Origin: Mediterranea sp. (in: CFB group bacteria)
Lineage (GTDB): Bacteria > Bacteroidota > Bacteroidia > Bacteroidales > Bacteroidaceae
DNA: 47,879 bases
Assembly (NCBI GenBank): GCA_031287715.1
Contig: JAITSN010000105.1
Span: forward strand, 1 to 47,879
Reading direction: 5' to 3'
A program made the position numbers and the translations under genes. Every line of letters starts with the position of its first letter. Position 1 is the stretch's first letter. This document shows, one piece after another, positions 1 to 8,825 of this stretch. Below the pieces are notes generated by a model. The model did no database searches. It had not been told where the DNA came from and was given only the letters and a program-made list of their open reading frames with translations.

Positions 1-117
1 TGATATCTTGACACGAGCATAGTTTACTTCTGTCGGTCGGTTAATTCTCTTCTTTTATACAACAAAAGTAGAAATTTAACCTCAGCTTCTTATTCTGCTG
101 CAAACTTAAGGACATGA

Positions 118-200
118 GCGGAAAGCCCGCAGTGGAGCGAAACGAAGTGCAGCGGAGCGAGGACTTGCAGCGGTTGGCCTGGGCCGCAGGCAACGCCCAA
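118..200 (+). repeat. Dispersed intergenic repeat, copy 1
   Basis: About 83 bases rich in AGCGNAG motifs, ending in GGGCCGCAGGCAACGCCCAA. A second copy, about 74 bases, lies at 8826-8899 in the same orientation. Both begin GCGGAAAGCCCG, share GCGAGGACTTGCAGCGG near the middle and have the same 3' end. The end can form a small GGGC/GCCC hairpin. Both copies are intergenic and lie upstream of rightward genes. Function is unknown; a non-autonomous mobile or REP-like element is an inference. Confidence 0.7.
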
Positions 201-282
201 CGACAACCTGCTTTCTCATATCTTTTCTGTTTCTGTTTCTATCATTATCTTGATAAACACAGGGTATTTAAGAACTATTTTT

Positions 283-290
283 TATATTTG
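283..290 (+). promoter_or_regulatory. Bacteroidetes -7 box for the patatin gene
   Basis: TATATTTG matches the Bacteroidetes -7 consensus TAnnTTTG. No clear TTG lies 19-21 bases upstream. Transcription would begin near 296, leaving a 37-base leader before the ATG at 334 but almost none before the in-frame ATG at 298. This favours 334 as the start. Confidence 0.5.
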
Positions 291-333
291 AAGCAAAATG
301 TTAAGTCGTGTTTTGTTTCTAAACCCCGGTAAT

Positions 334-2640
334 ATGAATAAGGTTTTTCTCTTTATATTCATTTGTTTACTGCATTTCCCATCGGTTCATTCTCAAAAAG
401 TCGGGCTTGTCCTAAGTGGCGGTGGGGCTAAAGGGCTGACTCACATTGGCATTATTCGTGCTTTGGAAGAGAATAATATTCCGATTGATTATATCACAGG
501 CACGTCCATGGGGGCTATCGTCGGGTCTTTATATGCAATGGGATATTCTCCCGACGAGATGGAAGAGCTTTTCCGCTCCGAAGATTTTAAACTTTGGTAT
601 TCGGGCAATATTGAGGAGAATTACAGGTATTATTTTAAAAAAGACAGGGCTACTCCGGAGTTTTTCAACATACGCCTTTCATTAAAAGATTCGTTAAGCA
701 ACAGTTTTATGCCGCAATTCCTTCCGTCCAGCTTTGTCAGCCCGATACAGATGAATCTTGTGTTTATACAGCTGTTTGCTTCGGCAACGGCAGCCAGCGA
801 AGGCAATTTCGACAACCTTTTTGTTCCCTTCCGGTGCGTTGCCGCCGATGTTTACAACAAAAAGCAGCTGATCTTAAAAAGCGGAGACCTGGGAGACGCT
901 GTCCGTGCGTCAATGAGTCTTCCGTTTGTTTTCAGGCCGATAAAAATAGACAGCATCCTGGCTTACGACGGAGGTATATACAATAATTTTCCCACAGATA
1001 TTATGTGCGAAGATTTTAATCCGGATATTATCATCGGCAGTGTGGTGGCCAAGAACCCCGCCCGCCCTGAAGTTAACGACCTGATGAGCCAGATCGACAA
1101 TATGGTCATGCAGAAAACAGATTATACGATGTCCGACTCTTTGGGCATATTGTTGAGGTTCGGATTCAACGATGTCAGTTTGCTGGATTTCCACCGTTTG
1201 GACGAATTGCAAAAGATAGGCTACGATCATACGATGCGTATGATGGATTCTATAAAAAGCCGGATAAGCCGGAGGGTGAATGTCGAAAATATCCGGATCC
1301 GGAGAATCATATACCGCAGTAACTTCCCGGAGCTGCGGTTCAAGAATCTGTATATCGAAGGAGCTACCCCGCAACAGCAGGTGTATATAAAGAAGGAATT
1401 CCATAAATCCAACGACGAGGTTTTCGATTACGAAGACGTAAAGGAGGCTTATTTTCGTTTACTTTCGGGGAATATCATTTCCGAGATCATTCCCCATGCC
1501 GTCTACAAAGCCGACGAAGATATTTTTGACTTGTATTTGAAGGTGAAAATGGAGAATAAACTTTCCATCCGCATAGGCGGCAACCTGTCTACAACCAATG
1601 CCAACCAAATGTATTTCGGGCTGAGCTATCATGATTTGGATTATAATTCCAAAGAGTTCATTTTCGACGGGCACCTGGGTAAGGTGTACAATAATGTTCA
1701 ATTCATGGCTAAGATAGATCTTGCAACCTATATCCCGGTCTCGTACAGGCTTATTGCTTCATTCAGCAGTTTCGACTATTTTAAAAGCGGCAGCTTGTTT
1801 TCCGCAGGCTACAAGCCTGCGTTCAATGAAAAAGACGAGTATTTCATTAAAATGAAAGTCGCTTTTCCTTTCCTGTTCAGCAAAAGAGCAGAGTTTGGCT
1901 TTGGTATAGGTAAACTTGACGACCGGTATTTGCAGAACAGCGTGATAAACTTTGAAGAAGACAGGTACGATAAAAGCGAGCATAAATTAGCCGGCGGTTC
2001 GATCAGTATTAACGGAAGTACATTAAACAGCCGTCAATATGCAACCCAGGGCTATTGTGAATACCTCATCGCACAGATCTTTACCGGGAAGGAGACGTAC
2101 CGCGCCGGCATAGCCCAGGAAAGAAATAAGGAACTATACCGGAAACAACAATCATGGCTGCAAATTTCTTATGTCCGGGAAGACTATCACAAGATAACGC
2201 CCAGGTTTACGTTGGGAAGTTATGAAGAAGCATTCTACGCATCAAGGAATTTCTCCGAGAATTACACCGCTACGATGCTGCAAGCCCGTGAATTTGCACC
2301 TACCGCCCATAGCAAGGTCACATACAACGAAGCCTTTCGGGCCAATCAGTATTTTGCAGCAGGTGTGATACCCATATATCGTTTAAGCAATCTTTTCCAC
2401 CTTAGAGGAGAGTTCTACGGCTTTTTGCCGATATACCCCATCGAAAGGAACGCTATCAATAAAGCGTATTATGGAAAACCTTTTTCCAAGTTCGAATATG
2501 TAAGTGAAGTCTCGCTTGTCTGCCAACTGCCGTTCGGGGCAATCTCCGCGTTCGTAAACCATTATAGCAACCCGCACAAGACATGGAATGTAGGTCTTTC
2601 GTTGGGATGGCAGCTCTTTAATTACCGTTTCATCGAATAG
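334..2640 (+). CDS. Secreted patatin-like phospholipase with C-terminal outer-membrane barrel
   Basis: Predicted lipid acyl hydrolase joined to an Omp85/BamA-type barrel, about 768 residues. Residues 1-20 are a signal peptide. The patatin domain follows: the oxyanion loop GGGAKG is at 29-34, the nucleophile elbow GTSMG has Ser58, and the DGG motif has Asp212. Around residues 340-400 a POTRA-like stretch (FKNLYIEGATPQ) leads into a long beta-rich region typical of the BamA-family barrels fused to bacterial patatins (PlpD-like). An in-frame ATG at 298 would add 12 residues ahead of the signal peptide, and the -7 box makes it unlikely. The gene stands alone, followed by tRNA genes. Domain calls are firm; the substrate, and whether the patatin domain is released to the surface, cannot be told from sequence. 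Confidence 0.88.
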   Translation: MNKVFLFIFICLLHFPSVHSQKVGLVLSGGGAKGLTHIGIIRALEENNIPIDYITGTSMGAIVGSLYAMGYSPDEMEELFRSEDFKLWYSGNIEENYRYYFKKDRATPEFFNIRLSLKDSLSNSFMPQFLPSSFVSPIQMNLVFIQLFASATAASEGNFDNLFVPFRCVAADVYNKKQLILKSGDLGDAVRASMSLPFVFRPIKIDSILAYDGGIYNNFPTDIMCEDFNPDIIIGSVVAKNPARPEVNDLMSQIDNMVMQKTDYTMSDSLGILLRFGFNDVSLLDFHRLDELQKIGYDHTMRMMDSIKSRISRRVNVENIRIRRIIYRSNFPELRFKNLYIEGATPQQQVYIKKEFHKSNDEVFDYEDVKEAYFRLLSGNIISEIIPHAVYKADEDIFDLYLKVKMENKLSIRIGGNLSTTNANQMYFGLSYHDLDYNSKEFIFDGHLGKVYNNVQFMAKIDLATYIPVSYRLIASFSSFDYFKSGSLFSAGYKPAFNEKDEYFIKMKVAFPFLFSKRAEFGFGIGKLDDRYLQNSVINFEEDRYDKSEHKLAGGSISINGSTLNSRQYATQGYCEYLIAQIFTGKETYRAGIAQERNKELYRKQQSWLQISYVREDYHKITPRFTLGSYEEAFYASRNFSENYTATMLQAREFAPTAHSKVTYNEAFRANQYFAAGVIPIYRLSNLFHLRGEFYGFLPIYPIERNAINKAYYGKPFSKFEYVSEVSLVCQLPFGAISAFVNHYSNPHKTWNVGLSLGWQLFNYRFIE

Positions 2641-2667
2641 ACTGCTTCCAAAAAACTAACGGAAAGG

Positions 2668-2698
2668 TTTGCGTGTTTAAGAAAGACCTGTATCTTTG
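2668..2698 (+). promoter_or_regulatory. Promoter of the tRNA-Arg pair
   Basis: TTTG at 2668-2671 and TATCTTTG at 2691-2698, separated by 19 bases, match the Bacteroidetes -33/-7 consensus well. The first tRNA begins about 17 bases after the -7 box. Confidence 0.75.
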
Positions 2699-2714
2699 CA
2701 CGCGTTAAAACAAT

Positions 2715-2788
2715 GGCCGCGTAGCTCAACTGAATAGAGTAGCTGACTACGGATCAGCAGGTTACAGGTTTGAATCCTGTCGCGGTCA
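2715..2788 (+). tRNA. tRNA-Arg (ACG), copy 1
   Basis: A 74-base cloverleaf. The acceptor stem GGCCGCG/CGCGGUC includes a G2-U71 wobble. The anticodon stem GCTGA/TCAGC encloses loop CTACGGA, anticodon ACG, which would read CGN arginine codons through inosine. The T arm is ACAGG/CCTGT. The 3' CCA is not encoded. Confidence 0.96.
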
Positions 2789-2798
2789 CACTTTTAAA

Positions 2799-2872
2799 GG
2801 TCGCGTAGCTCAACTGAATAGAGTAGCTGACTACGGATCAGCAGGTTACAGGTTTGAATCCTGTCGCGATCA
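2799..2872 (+). tRNA. tRNA-Arg (ACG), copy 2
   Basis: Almost identical to the first tRNA and 10 bases after it. The only differences are C3 to T and G70 to A, which replace a C-G pair with a U-A pair in the acceptor stem, so both copies fold. No CCA is encoded. The two genes share the upstream promoter and the terminator at 2878-2911. Confidence 0.96.
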
Positions 2873-2877
2873 CACAG

Positions 2878-2911
2878 AAAACGATAATTGATATTCAATT
2901 ATCGTTTTTTG
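2878..2911 (+). terminator. Intrinsic terminator of the tRNA-Arg pair
   Basis: A 14-bp stem (AAAACGATAATTGA paired with its complement) with a 3-base loop, ending in a T run at 2905-2910. It starts 5 bases after the second tRNA. Confidence 0.85.
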
Positions 2912-2997
2912 TTTTATTTCGCCATTTGATAAATTTGATTAGTTTCGCAGCTCATAGGTATCATGGCGCGGAATCATGCGCCGCATTAAGATTGAAG

Positions 2998-4368
2998 ATG
3001 GAAAATATTTCGGAATTTATTGCCGGCATTGCCACGCAGATGTGGGGCTGGCCGCTACTGGTACTGCTGTTGGGAACGCATCTCTTCCTGACTTTCCGCT
3101 TGAAGTTTATTCAGCGTTATATGGGTAAGGCGATTCGGCTGTCTGTGAAAAAAGATGCCGGATCGAAGGGTGAAATCAGCCAGTTCAGTGCTTTGGCTAC
3201 TTCGCTTGCCGCTACCATAGGCACGGGAAATATCATCGGGGTGGCTACGGCCGTTGCGCTGGGCGGCCCGGGCGCGGTGTTCTGGGTTTGGATAACGGGC
3301 GTGCTGGGTATCTCTACCAAGTATGGAGAGGGCCTGCTGGCCATAAAATACAGGAAAAGAAACGTCGACGGTTCTTTTTCGGGCGGCCCGATGTATGCTT
3401 TGGAGCACGGGTTGAAAAGCAAACCCTTGGCTGTGCTGTTTGCCGTCTTCACGGCAGTAGCGGCGTTCGGTACGGGAGCTTCGGTGCAGGCCAATTCGCT
3501 GGCCTCGGCGTTGAGCGAAAGTTTCGGGCTAAGCGGGTGGGTCACCGGCATTCTTCTTTTTTTCCTGGTAGGCCTTATTATTATCGGCGGGATACGATCC
3601 ATTTCGCGGGTTTGCGATAAGCTGGTTCCGTTCATGGCTGTTTTTTATGTGGCGGGTTGCGTGGTTATCCTGGCTTCGGGATACGATACGTTGCTTCCAT
3701 CTCTCGGGTTGATTGTAGAATCGGCCTTTACCGGTCATGCGGCCCTCGGCGGGTTTGCCGGTTCGACGATGATGATGGCTGCGCGTTACGGTGTGGCGCG
3801 CGGACTTTTCTCGAACGAATCGGGTTTGGGTTCGGCCCCGATCGTTGCTGCTGCGGCCCGGACGAAGAACCCTGTGCGCCAGGCGCTGGTTTCGTCGTCG
3901 GGTACGTTTTGGGATACGGTTGTCATTTGTGCGCTTACCGGGTTGGTGCTGGTCAATACGGGGGCCTGGTGCTCGGGTAAGGAAGGCGTTCAGATCACCC
4001 AACATGCTTTTGAACCGGTGTTCTGGGGATACGGCAGTTATTTCCTGTGTATTTCTCTGGTTACGTTTTCTTTCTCCACGATCATCGGCTGGGCGTATTA
4101 TGCCGAAAAGTCGGTGGAGTATCTTTTGGGGAAGAAATCGGTTGTCTATTATAAAGTCGTGTATTTGCTGATGGTTTTCCTGGGAACGATCCTTTCGTTG
4201 GACCTGGTCTGGAATCTGGGCGATATATTCAACGGATTGATGGCTGTTCCCAACCTGATAGCCTTGCTGCTGCTGAGCGGCGTGATTGTTTCCGAGACAA
4301 GAAAGTACCTTTGGAACGGATCTATTGACGAGCATGATCCGGAAGAGCATGATCCGAATACGTTTTAA
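2998..4368 (+). CDS. Alanine/glycine:cation symporter (AGCS family)
   Basis: Inner-membrane sodium- or proton-coupled amino acid importer, about 456 residues, the usual size for this family. About ten hydrophobic segments are visible. Family-typical stretches include ATSLAATIGTGNIIGVATA near the N terminus, the GGPMYALEHG loop, and SNESGLGSAPIVAAAA in the middle. An earlier in-frame codon at 2854 lies inside the second tRNA, so the ATG at 2998 is chosen. The gene stands alone and converges on the exonuclease gene, with only 24 bases between stops and no visible terminator. Alanine or glycine is the family substrate; the exact one is not determined. Confidence 0.92.
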   Translation: MENISEFIAGIATQMWGWPLLVLLLGTHLFLTFRLKFIQRYMGKAIRLSVKKDAGSKGEISQFSALATSLAATIGTGNIIGVATAVALGGPGAVFWVWITGVLGISTKYGEGLLAIKYRKRNVDGSFSGGPMYALEHGLKSKPLAVLFAVFTAVAAFGTGASVQANSLASALSESFGLSGWVTGILLFFLVGLIIIGGIRSISRVCDKLVPFMAVFYVAGCVVILASGYDTLLPSLGLIVESAFTGHAALGGFAGSTMMMAARYGVARGLFSNESGLGSAPIVAAAARTKNPVRQALVSSSGTFWDTVVICALTGLVLVNTGAWCSGKEGVQITQHAFEPVFWGYGSYFLCISLVTFSFSTIIGWAYYAEKSVEYLLGKKSVVYYKVVYLLMVFLGTILSLDLVWNLGDIFNGLMAVPNLIALLLLSGVIVSETRKYLWNGSIDEHDPEEHDPNTF

Positions 4369-4392
4369 TGAACGGGGCGGCCATCGCCGGAT

Positions 4393-5034
4393 CTATCTGG
4401 CTTTGGCTCTGACTCTGGCTTCGGGTTCTTCGGGCATTACGGCGTAGTCTCCCGTTTGTTTCAGTCTTTCCAGGAGGTTGTAGATCTTCAGACATGCCCA
4501 GGCGTCTGTTGCCGCATACAGTTCCTGGGCGGGGGTCAGGACATCCGTATCCCAATTGGATAACTGTTGCGATTTGGATATTTTTTCTCCGAACAGGATG
4601 GCGTATATTTTCTGCAAACTTTTGTCTTGGATGCCAAACGCATTGACGTATTCCTGCAGGTCGATGCAAGACTGCTGTTTGAAGGGGGCGCGTTTGCGCA
4701 GCATCAGGAAGTCGTCGCGCAGGGCCAGGCCGACTTTGATGACGGACGGGTTTTCCAATAGCCCGATAACGGGTGCCGTTAGTCCGGTTTGATTTAACCG
4801 GAAGAGGAAGCAACATTCTTCTGAAGAGATTTGAAGCAGGGCTACTTTATGATGCTGTCCTTTGCTGAATGACGGACGCGTCTCGCTGTCGATCCCCACA
4901 ACCTTTTGCGCGGCCAGGTATTTGATTGCTTCCTTAGCTTCCGCTTTCGTTTGGACAACGGATATTTTTCCGGGGAAGACGGCCTTTGGCATTTCTCCCA
5001 AGTCTTCCTTATTTATATTTCTTTTGATTACCAT
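4393..5034 (-). CDS. 3'-5' exonuclease, DEDDy type
   Basis: Predicted metal-dependent 3'-5' exonuclease of the RNase D/WRN-like class, 213 residues. Conserved acidic residues are visible: Asp49 and Glu51 in GIDSET (motif I), Asp107/Asp108 in LRDDF (motif II), and Tyr173 to Asp177 in YAATD (motif III, which makes it the DEDDy subtype). No HRDC domain is present, so it is a single-domain protein rather than full RNase D. The start codon overlaps the end of the DUF5063 gene by 7 bases, so the two are probably co-translated. DNA or RNA could be the substrate. Confidence 0.88.
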   Translation of the reverse strand: MVIKRNINKEDLGEMPKAVFPGKISVVQTKAEAKEAIKYLAAQKVVGIDSETRPSFSKGQHHKVALLQISSEECCFLFRLNQTGLTAPVIGLLENPSVIKVGLALRDDFLMLRKRAPFKQQSCIDLQEYVNAFGIQDKSLQKIYAILFGEKISKSQQLSNWDTDVLTPAQELYAATDAWACLKIYNLLERLKQTGDYAVMPEEPEARVRAKAR

Positions 5035-5576
5035 ACCGAAGCATTGTCCTGATCTTCCGCATCAGGGTTGTATTTCACATCGTGAAGCGCCCGCAAGGTG
5101 TTCACTAATTTCTGCCCCCAATATGTATTGAAGTTTTCCAGGCAGATATACAGGGCGTCGTTCATCGTTTCATTGAGGCCTTGCCGGAACACGAAAACGA
5201 AGTCTTTGACGCTTTGGTAGATGTCTGCCAGGTTTTCGGATATGGTTTGCCTGATGGGGGTATCGCTGTCTGCCATTTCGGGCAGGAATACTTCTATGTA
5301 ATCGTCTTTTTCGGCAAGTACCGCTGATATGCCGATGCGCAGCGCTTCGTACAGTTCTTCGGTGACGTATTGTTCCGGCGCTTCATCGCCGAGAGGTTCG
5401 GTTTGGGGAAGCATGGATGCTTTCAGGTAGAGCAAAGGCAGGAGTTTGAGTATTGTATCGACAAAAGCGGGCCGGTTCATGCTTTCGGTGCGTTCCAGAA
5501 ACCCGCAAAATTCGGCAGCCACCGCAACAAATTCCACGGTGTTTTTATCGAATATTGCCTGGCTGTAATTCTTCAT
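5028..5576 (-). CDS. DUF5063 family protein
   Basis: A cytoplasmic protein of 182 residues, mostly helical, with no signal peptide or membrane segment. It resembles the DUF5063 family, common in Bacteroidetes and some other bacteria, whose function is unknown. It is acidic, and conserved-looking aromatic patches occur near the C terminus (NTYWGQKLVNTLRALHDVKY). It is the first gene of a two-gene leftward unit with the DEDDy exonuclease, an arrangement that may hint at a nucleic-acid role but does not show one. Confidence 0.78.
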   Translation of the reverse strand: MKNYSQAIFDKNTVEFVAVAAEFCGFLERTESMNRPAFVDTILKLLPLLYLKASMLPQTEPLGDEAPEQYVTEELYEALRIGISAVLAEKDDYIEVFLPEMADSDTPIRQTISENLADIYQSVKDFVFVFRQGLNETMNDALYICLENFNTYWGQKLVNTLRALHDVKYNPDAEDQDNASVW

Positions 5577-5597
5577 ATCAGGTTATAAATGGATGCG

Positions 5598-5605
5598 CAA
5601 AGGTA
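5598..5605 (-). promoter_or_regulatory. -7 box for the DUF5063/exonuclease unit
   Basis: CAAAGGTA reads TACCTTTG on the minus strand, matching TAnnTTTG. It lies 22 bases before the DUF5063 start. No good -33 element was seen. Confidence 0.5.
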
Positions 5606-5636
5606 GGAAAAAAGGGAGATGAATCTATTTTTTTTC

Positions 5637-5644
5637 TACATTTG
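5637..5644 (+). promoter_or_regulatory. -7 box for ftsK
   Basis: TACATTTG matches the Bacteroidetes -7 box and lies 39 bases before the ftsK start. It is divergent from the DUF5063 box, with 31 bases between them. The -33 element is not evident. Confidence 0.5.
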
Positions 5645-5683
5645 CCGGTGTAACGCTTAACCTCCAATTATCAATTTCACTAC

Positions 5684-8077
5684 ATGAATAGAAAAAAAAT
5701 AGACCCTGAAGCTGCTCGGAAGCCTAAGTCTACTTATAAATTCATTGCCTTCTTCACGAACGAAACGGTTCACTTTGTGCTGGGGTTGGCGCTTGTGATC
5801 TTTTCTGTTTTCCTGTTGCTGGCTTTCTCTTCATTCTTTTTCACCGGTTCTGCCGACCAGAGTATTCTGGATAAGCCCGACTCAAAGGAATTGTCTTCGG
5901 TCAACAACGGCATACGCAACTATGCCGGTTCGCTTGGCGCGCAGCTGGCCTCGTATTGGATCGACGGTTGCTTCGGCCTGGGTTCTTTCTTTCTTTTGGT
6001 ATTCATAGCGGTAACCGGATTAAAGCTGATGCGCGTGCGCCGGTTCTGCTTGTGGAAATGGTTTGCAGGTTGTTCGTTGCTGCTGGTCTGGTTTTCTATT
6101 TTCCTCGGATTTGTGTTCGCGGACTATTATAAGGATTCGTTCTTTCGCTTGGGCGGGGGGCATGGCGATTATGTGAGTCGCTGGCTGGAATCCCAGGTGG
6201 GCGTGCCGGGGGTATGGATGATCTTGTTGGGTACGGCGATCTGCTTCCTTATTTATATCAATACGCAAACGGTCGTCTGGTTGCGTAAGCTGTTCAGTTT
6301 AAGTTTCATCAGATGGCGGAAGAAAGAAGCAGCCGAACCGTCAACGGGCGAAGCATTTGCTAAAGAAGCAGCTAAGGAACCGGTTGCGCCCAAACTTGTC
6401 GTTGAGCCTGCGATTGAATTTGTGTCGAACACCGGCATGAAGATCGAGTTCCAGCAGACCGAGACAGAGGAGGCGCCGGTAGCGGAACCGGAACCGGAAG
6501 AAGAATCCGAACCCGAGTTCAAAATAGAAACCACAGCGGACGGTGACGAGAACTACCAGGGGCCTGAAAAGGAACCCTATAACCCGAAACTTGATCTGGA
6601 GAACTATCGCTTCCCCGTCCTCGACCTGATGAAACGCTACGACAACAACGAGCCGACCATCGACATGGATGAGCAGAATGCAAACAAGGATCGTATCATC
6701 AATACCCTGCGCAGCTTCGGCATTGAGATCAGCAGCATCAAGGCTACCGTTGGCCCTACGGTGACGCTCTACGAAATTACGCCCGAACAGGGCGTGCGGA
6801 TCTCCAAGATCCGCGGGTTGGAAGACGACATCGCCCTGAGCCTTTCGGCATTGGGCATCCGCATCATCGCTCCGATACCCGGCAAAGGCACGATCGGTAT
6901 TGAGGTTCCGAACTCCAACCCCAGAATCGTGCCGATGCAGTCTATTATCGGCAGCAGGAAGTTCCAGGAATCCACGTTCGACTTGCCGATCGCTTTCGGC
7001 AAGACGATCACCAATGAAGTGTTCATGGTAGACTTGTGCAAAATGCCGCACGTTCTTGTAGCGGGAGCTACCGGACAGGGTAAATCCGTCGGGCTGAACG
7101 CGATCATCACTTCCTTATTATATAAGAAGCATCCGTCGGAACTGAAGTTTGTATTGGTAGACCCGAAGAAAGTAGAGTTCAGTATCTATTCTATAATCGA
7201 AAACCACTTCCTGGCCAAACTACCCGACATGGAGGAAGCCATCATCACAGATGTAACCAAGGTGGTGATCACGCTGAACTCCCTCTGCGTGGAAATGGAC
7301 AGCCGCTACGATCTGCTCAAGAAAGCGCATGTGCGCAACCTCAAGGAATACAACGACAAGTTCATCAACCGCAAGCTCAACCCCGAGAAGGGACATAAGT
7401 TCATGCCGTATATCGTGGTGATCATTGATGAGTTTGGCGACCTGATCATGACCGCCGGCAAGGAGATCGAACTGCCTATCGCCCGTATCGCCCAGCTGGC
7501 GCGCGCCGTGGGCATACATATGGTCATTGCCACGCAACGCCCTACGACCAATATCATCACCGGTACGATCAAGGCGAACTTCCCGGCGCGCGTGGCGTTC
7601 CGCGTATCGGCAATGATGGACTCGCGCACCATCCTCGACCGCCCGGGAGCCAATCAGTTGATCGGGCGGGGAGATATGCTATTCCTGCAAGGCGCCGATC
7701 CGGTGCGCGTGCAATGTGCGTTTGTCGATACGCCGGAGGTGGAAGAGATCACCAAGTTTATCGCCCGCCAGCAGAGCTACCCGTGCCCGTTCTACCTGCC
7801 GGAGTTTGTTGGTCCGGATGGAGGCAGCGACCTGGCCGACGTGGATATGGATCGCCTCGATCCGCTGTTTGAAGAAGCCGCCCGTTTGATTGTGATCCAT
7901 CAACAAGGCTCCACCTCTATGATACAACGGAAATTCTCCATCGGATACAATCGTGCCGGACGCATCATGGACCAGCTCGAGAAGGCCGACATTGTGGGGC
8001 CGAGCGAAGGAAGTAAGCCGCGGCAGGTGCTGTGCTTGGACGAGGCGGATCTGAAGATGCGCCTGAACAATATATAA
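5684..8077 (+). CDS. ftsK: DNA translocase FtsK
   Basis: Septum-located ATPase that pumps chromosome ends to XerCD/dif during division, 797 residues. Four membrane segments lie in residues 25-210. A short Ala/Pro/Glu-rich linker follows (about 215-300), much shorter than in E. coli FtsK. The RecA-like motor has Walker A GATGQGKS at 461-468 and Walker B in VVIIDEFGDL. The C-terminal gamma winged-helix domain, which reads KOPS-type polar sequences, is visible (GSTSMIQRKFSIGYNRAGR). The next gene begins 5 bases after the stop, suggesting an operon with the LolA-like carrier. Confidence 0.96.
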   Translation: MNRKKIDPEAARKPKSTYKFIAFFTNETVHFVLGLALVIFSVFLLLAFSSFFFTGSADQSILDKPDSKELSSVNNGIRNYAGSLGAQLASYWIDGCFGLGSFFLLVFIAVTGLKLMRVRRFCLWKWFAGCSLLLVWFSIFLGFVFADYYKDSFFRLGGGHGDYVSRWLESQVGVPGVWMILLGTAICFLIYINTQTVVWLRKLFSLSFIRWRKKEAAEPSTGEAFAKEAAKEPVAPKLVVEPAIEFVSNTGMKIEFQQTETEEAPVAEPEPEEESEPEFKIETTADGDENYQGPEKEPYNPKLDLENYRFPVLDLMKRYDNNEPTIDMDEQNANKDRIINTLRSFGIEISSIKATVGPTVTLYEITPEQGVRISKIRGLEDDIALSLSALGIRIIAPIPGKGTIGIEVPNSNPRIVPMQSIIGSRKFQESTFDLPIAFGKTITNEVFMVDLCKMPHVLVAGATGQGKSVGLNAIITSLLYKKHPSELKFVLVDPKKVEFSIYSIIENHFLAKLPDMEEAIITDVTKVVITLNSLCVEMDSRYDLLKKAHVRNLKEYNDKFINRKLNPEKGHKFMPYIVVIIDEFGDLIMTAGKEIELPIARIAQLARAVGIHMVIATQRPTTNIITGTIKANFPARVAFRVSAMMDSRTILDRPGANQLIGRGDMLFLQGADPVRVQCAFVDTPEVEEITKFIARQQSYPCPFYLPEFVGPDGGSDLADVDMDRLDPLFEEAARLIVIHQQGSTSMIQRKFSIGYNRAGRIMDQLEKADIVGPSEGSKPRQVLCLDEADLKMRLNNI

Positions 8078-8082
8078 TATAT

Positions 8083-8721
8083 ATGAAGAGTATCATTTTG
8101 GCAGGACTTGCCGGACTGCTGGCTTTGCCGGTTTTCGCGCAGCAAAAGGAAGCAAGGGATGTGCTTGACAAAACTTCCGCCGGCTTTCGCAAGGCGGGCG
8201 GCATCGAAGCCGGCTTCACCGTCAGGATCAAGGCGAAAGGGCAGACCGACGGGCTGCTGGCCTGCAAGATCCGACTGAAAGGCGATAAGTTTGTCCTGGA
8301 AACGACGGATGCAATCACCTGGTTTGACGGCGAAACGCAATGGTGCTACCTGACAGCCGGCAAAGAGGTGAACATCAGCAACCCCACAAAAGAAGAATTG
8401 CAAGGCATCAATCCCTATGCCCTGCTGTCTGTCTACGAAAAAGGATTTGCCTGCACGCTGGGCAGAGTTAGCGTCCGGCAAGGGGTTCCGGTTTATGAAG
8501 TGATACTGACGGCCACGGGCAAGATCGGCGAAATATCCAAACTGACGCTATACGTGGAAAGAAAAACCTATCAACCGCTGTATATATTGGCGGAACTGAA
8601 CAACGGCAGCCGGAATGAGATCACCGTCACTCATTACCGGAGCGGACTGAAGTTCGACGATTCGATCTTTGTATTTAATGCGAGCAAATACCCCCGGGCC
8701 GAAATCATCGACCTCCGCTAA
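8083..8721 (+). CDS. LolA-like outer-membrane lipoprotein carrier protein
   Basis: A periplasmic protein of about 212 residues. A signal peptide (MKSIILAGLAGLLALPVFAQ) is followed by a LolA/LolB-type half-barrel sequence, including DAITWFDGETQWCYL and the strand-rich C terminus ending in EIIDLR. Family members carry lipoproteins from the inner-membrane LolCDE complex towards the outer membrane. The ATG at 8083 is chosen because the signal peptide begins there; an earlier in-frame ATG lies inside ftsK. Position just after ftsK is common in Bacteroidales. The carrier role is inferred from the fold. Confidence 0.8.
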   Translation: MKSIILAGLAGLLALPVFAQQKEARDVLDKTSAGFRKAGGIEAGFTVRIKAKGQTDGLLACKIRLKGDKFVLETTDAITWFDGETQWCYLTAGKEVNISNPTKEELQGINPYALLSVYEKGFACTLGRVSVRQGVPVYEVILTATGKIGEISKLTLYVERKTYQPLYILAELNNGSRNEITVTHYRSGLKFDDSIFVFNASKYPRAEIIDLR

Positions 8722-8825
8722 GGCGGAACAGGGGCTTCGACGGAGTTTTGAAAGGCTTTCCGCGCCCGCGAAAATGATAAAAAGTAAATGATAAATGAAA
8801 TGGCGCAGCCGCGTTAGCGACAGAA

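Larger units (their letters stand above)
1..333. other. Intergenic region upstream of the patatin gene
   Basis: No convincing gene lies here. It holds a leftward promoter-like CAAAAGTA (reads TACTTTTG on the minus strand) at 63-70, which may serve a gene beyond the left edge. A dispersed repeat copy sits at 118-200 and a rightward TATATTTG box at 283-290. A 72-codon frame at 114-332 overlaps the repeat and the promoter and has no recognisable protein features, so it is not called. Confidence 0.6.

Noticed and set aside
114..332. Small gene of 72 codons
   Set aside because: It lies over a dispersed repeat and the patatin promoter and has no protein-like features.
298..333. Upstream start for the patatin gene
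   Set aside because: It would add 12 residues before a good signal peptide and begin at the predicted transcription start.
2921..2950. Promoter for the AGCS symporter
   Set aside because: TAGTTTCG resembles a -7 box but has a mismatch and no TTG at the right distance.
2854..2997. Upstream start for the AGCS symporter
   Set aside because: It lies inside a tRNA gene and across its terminator.
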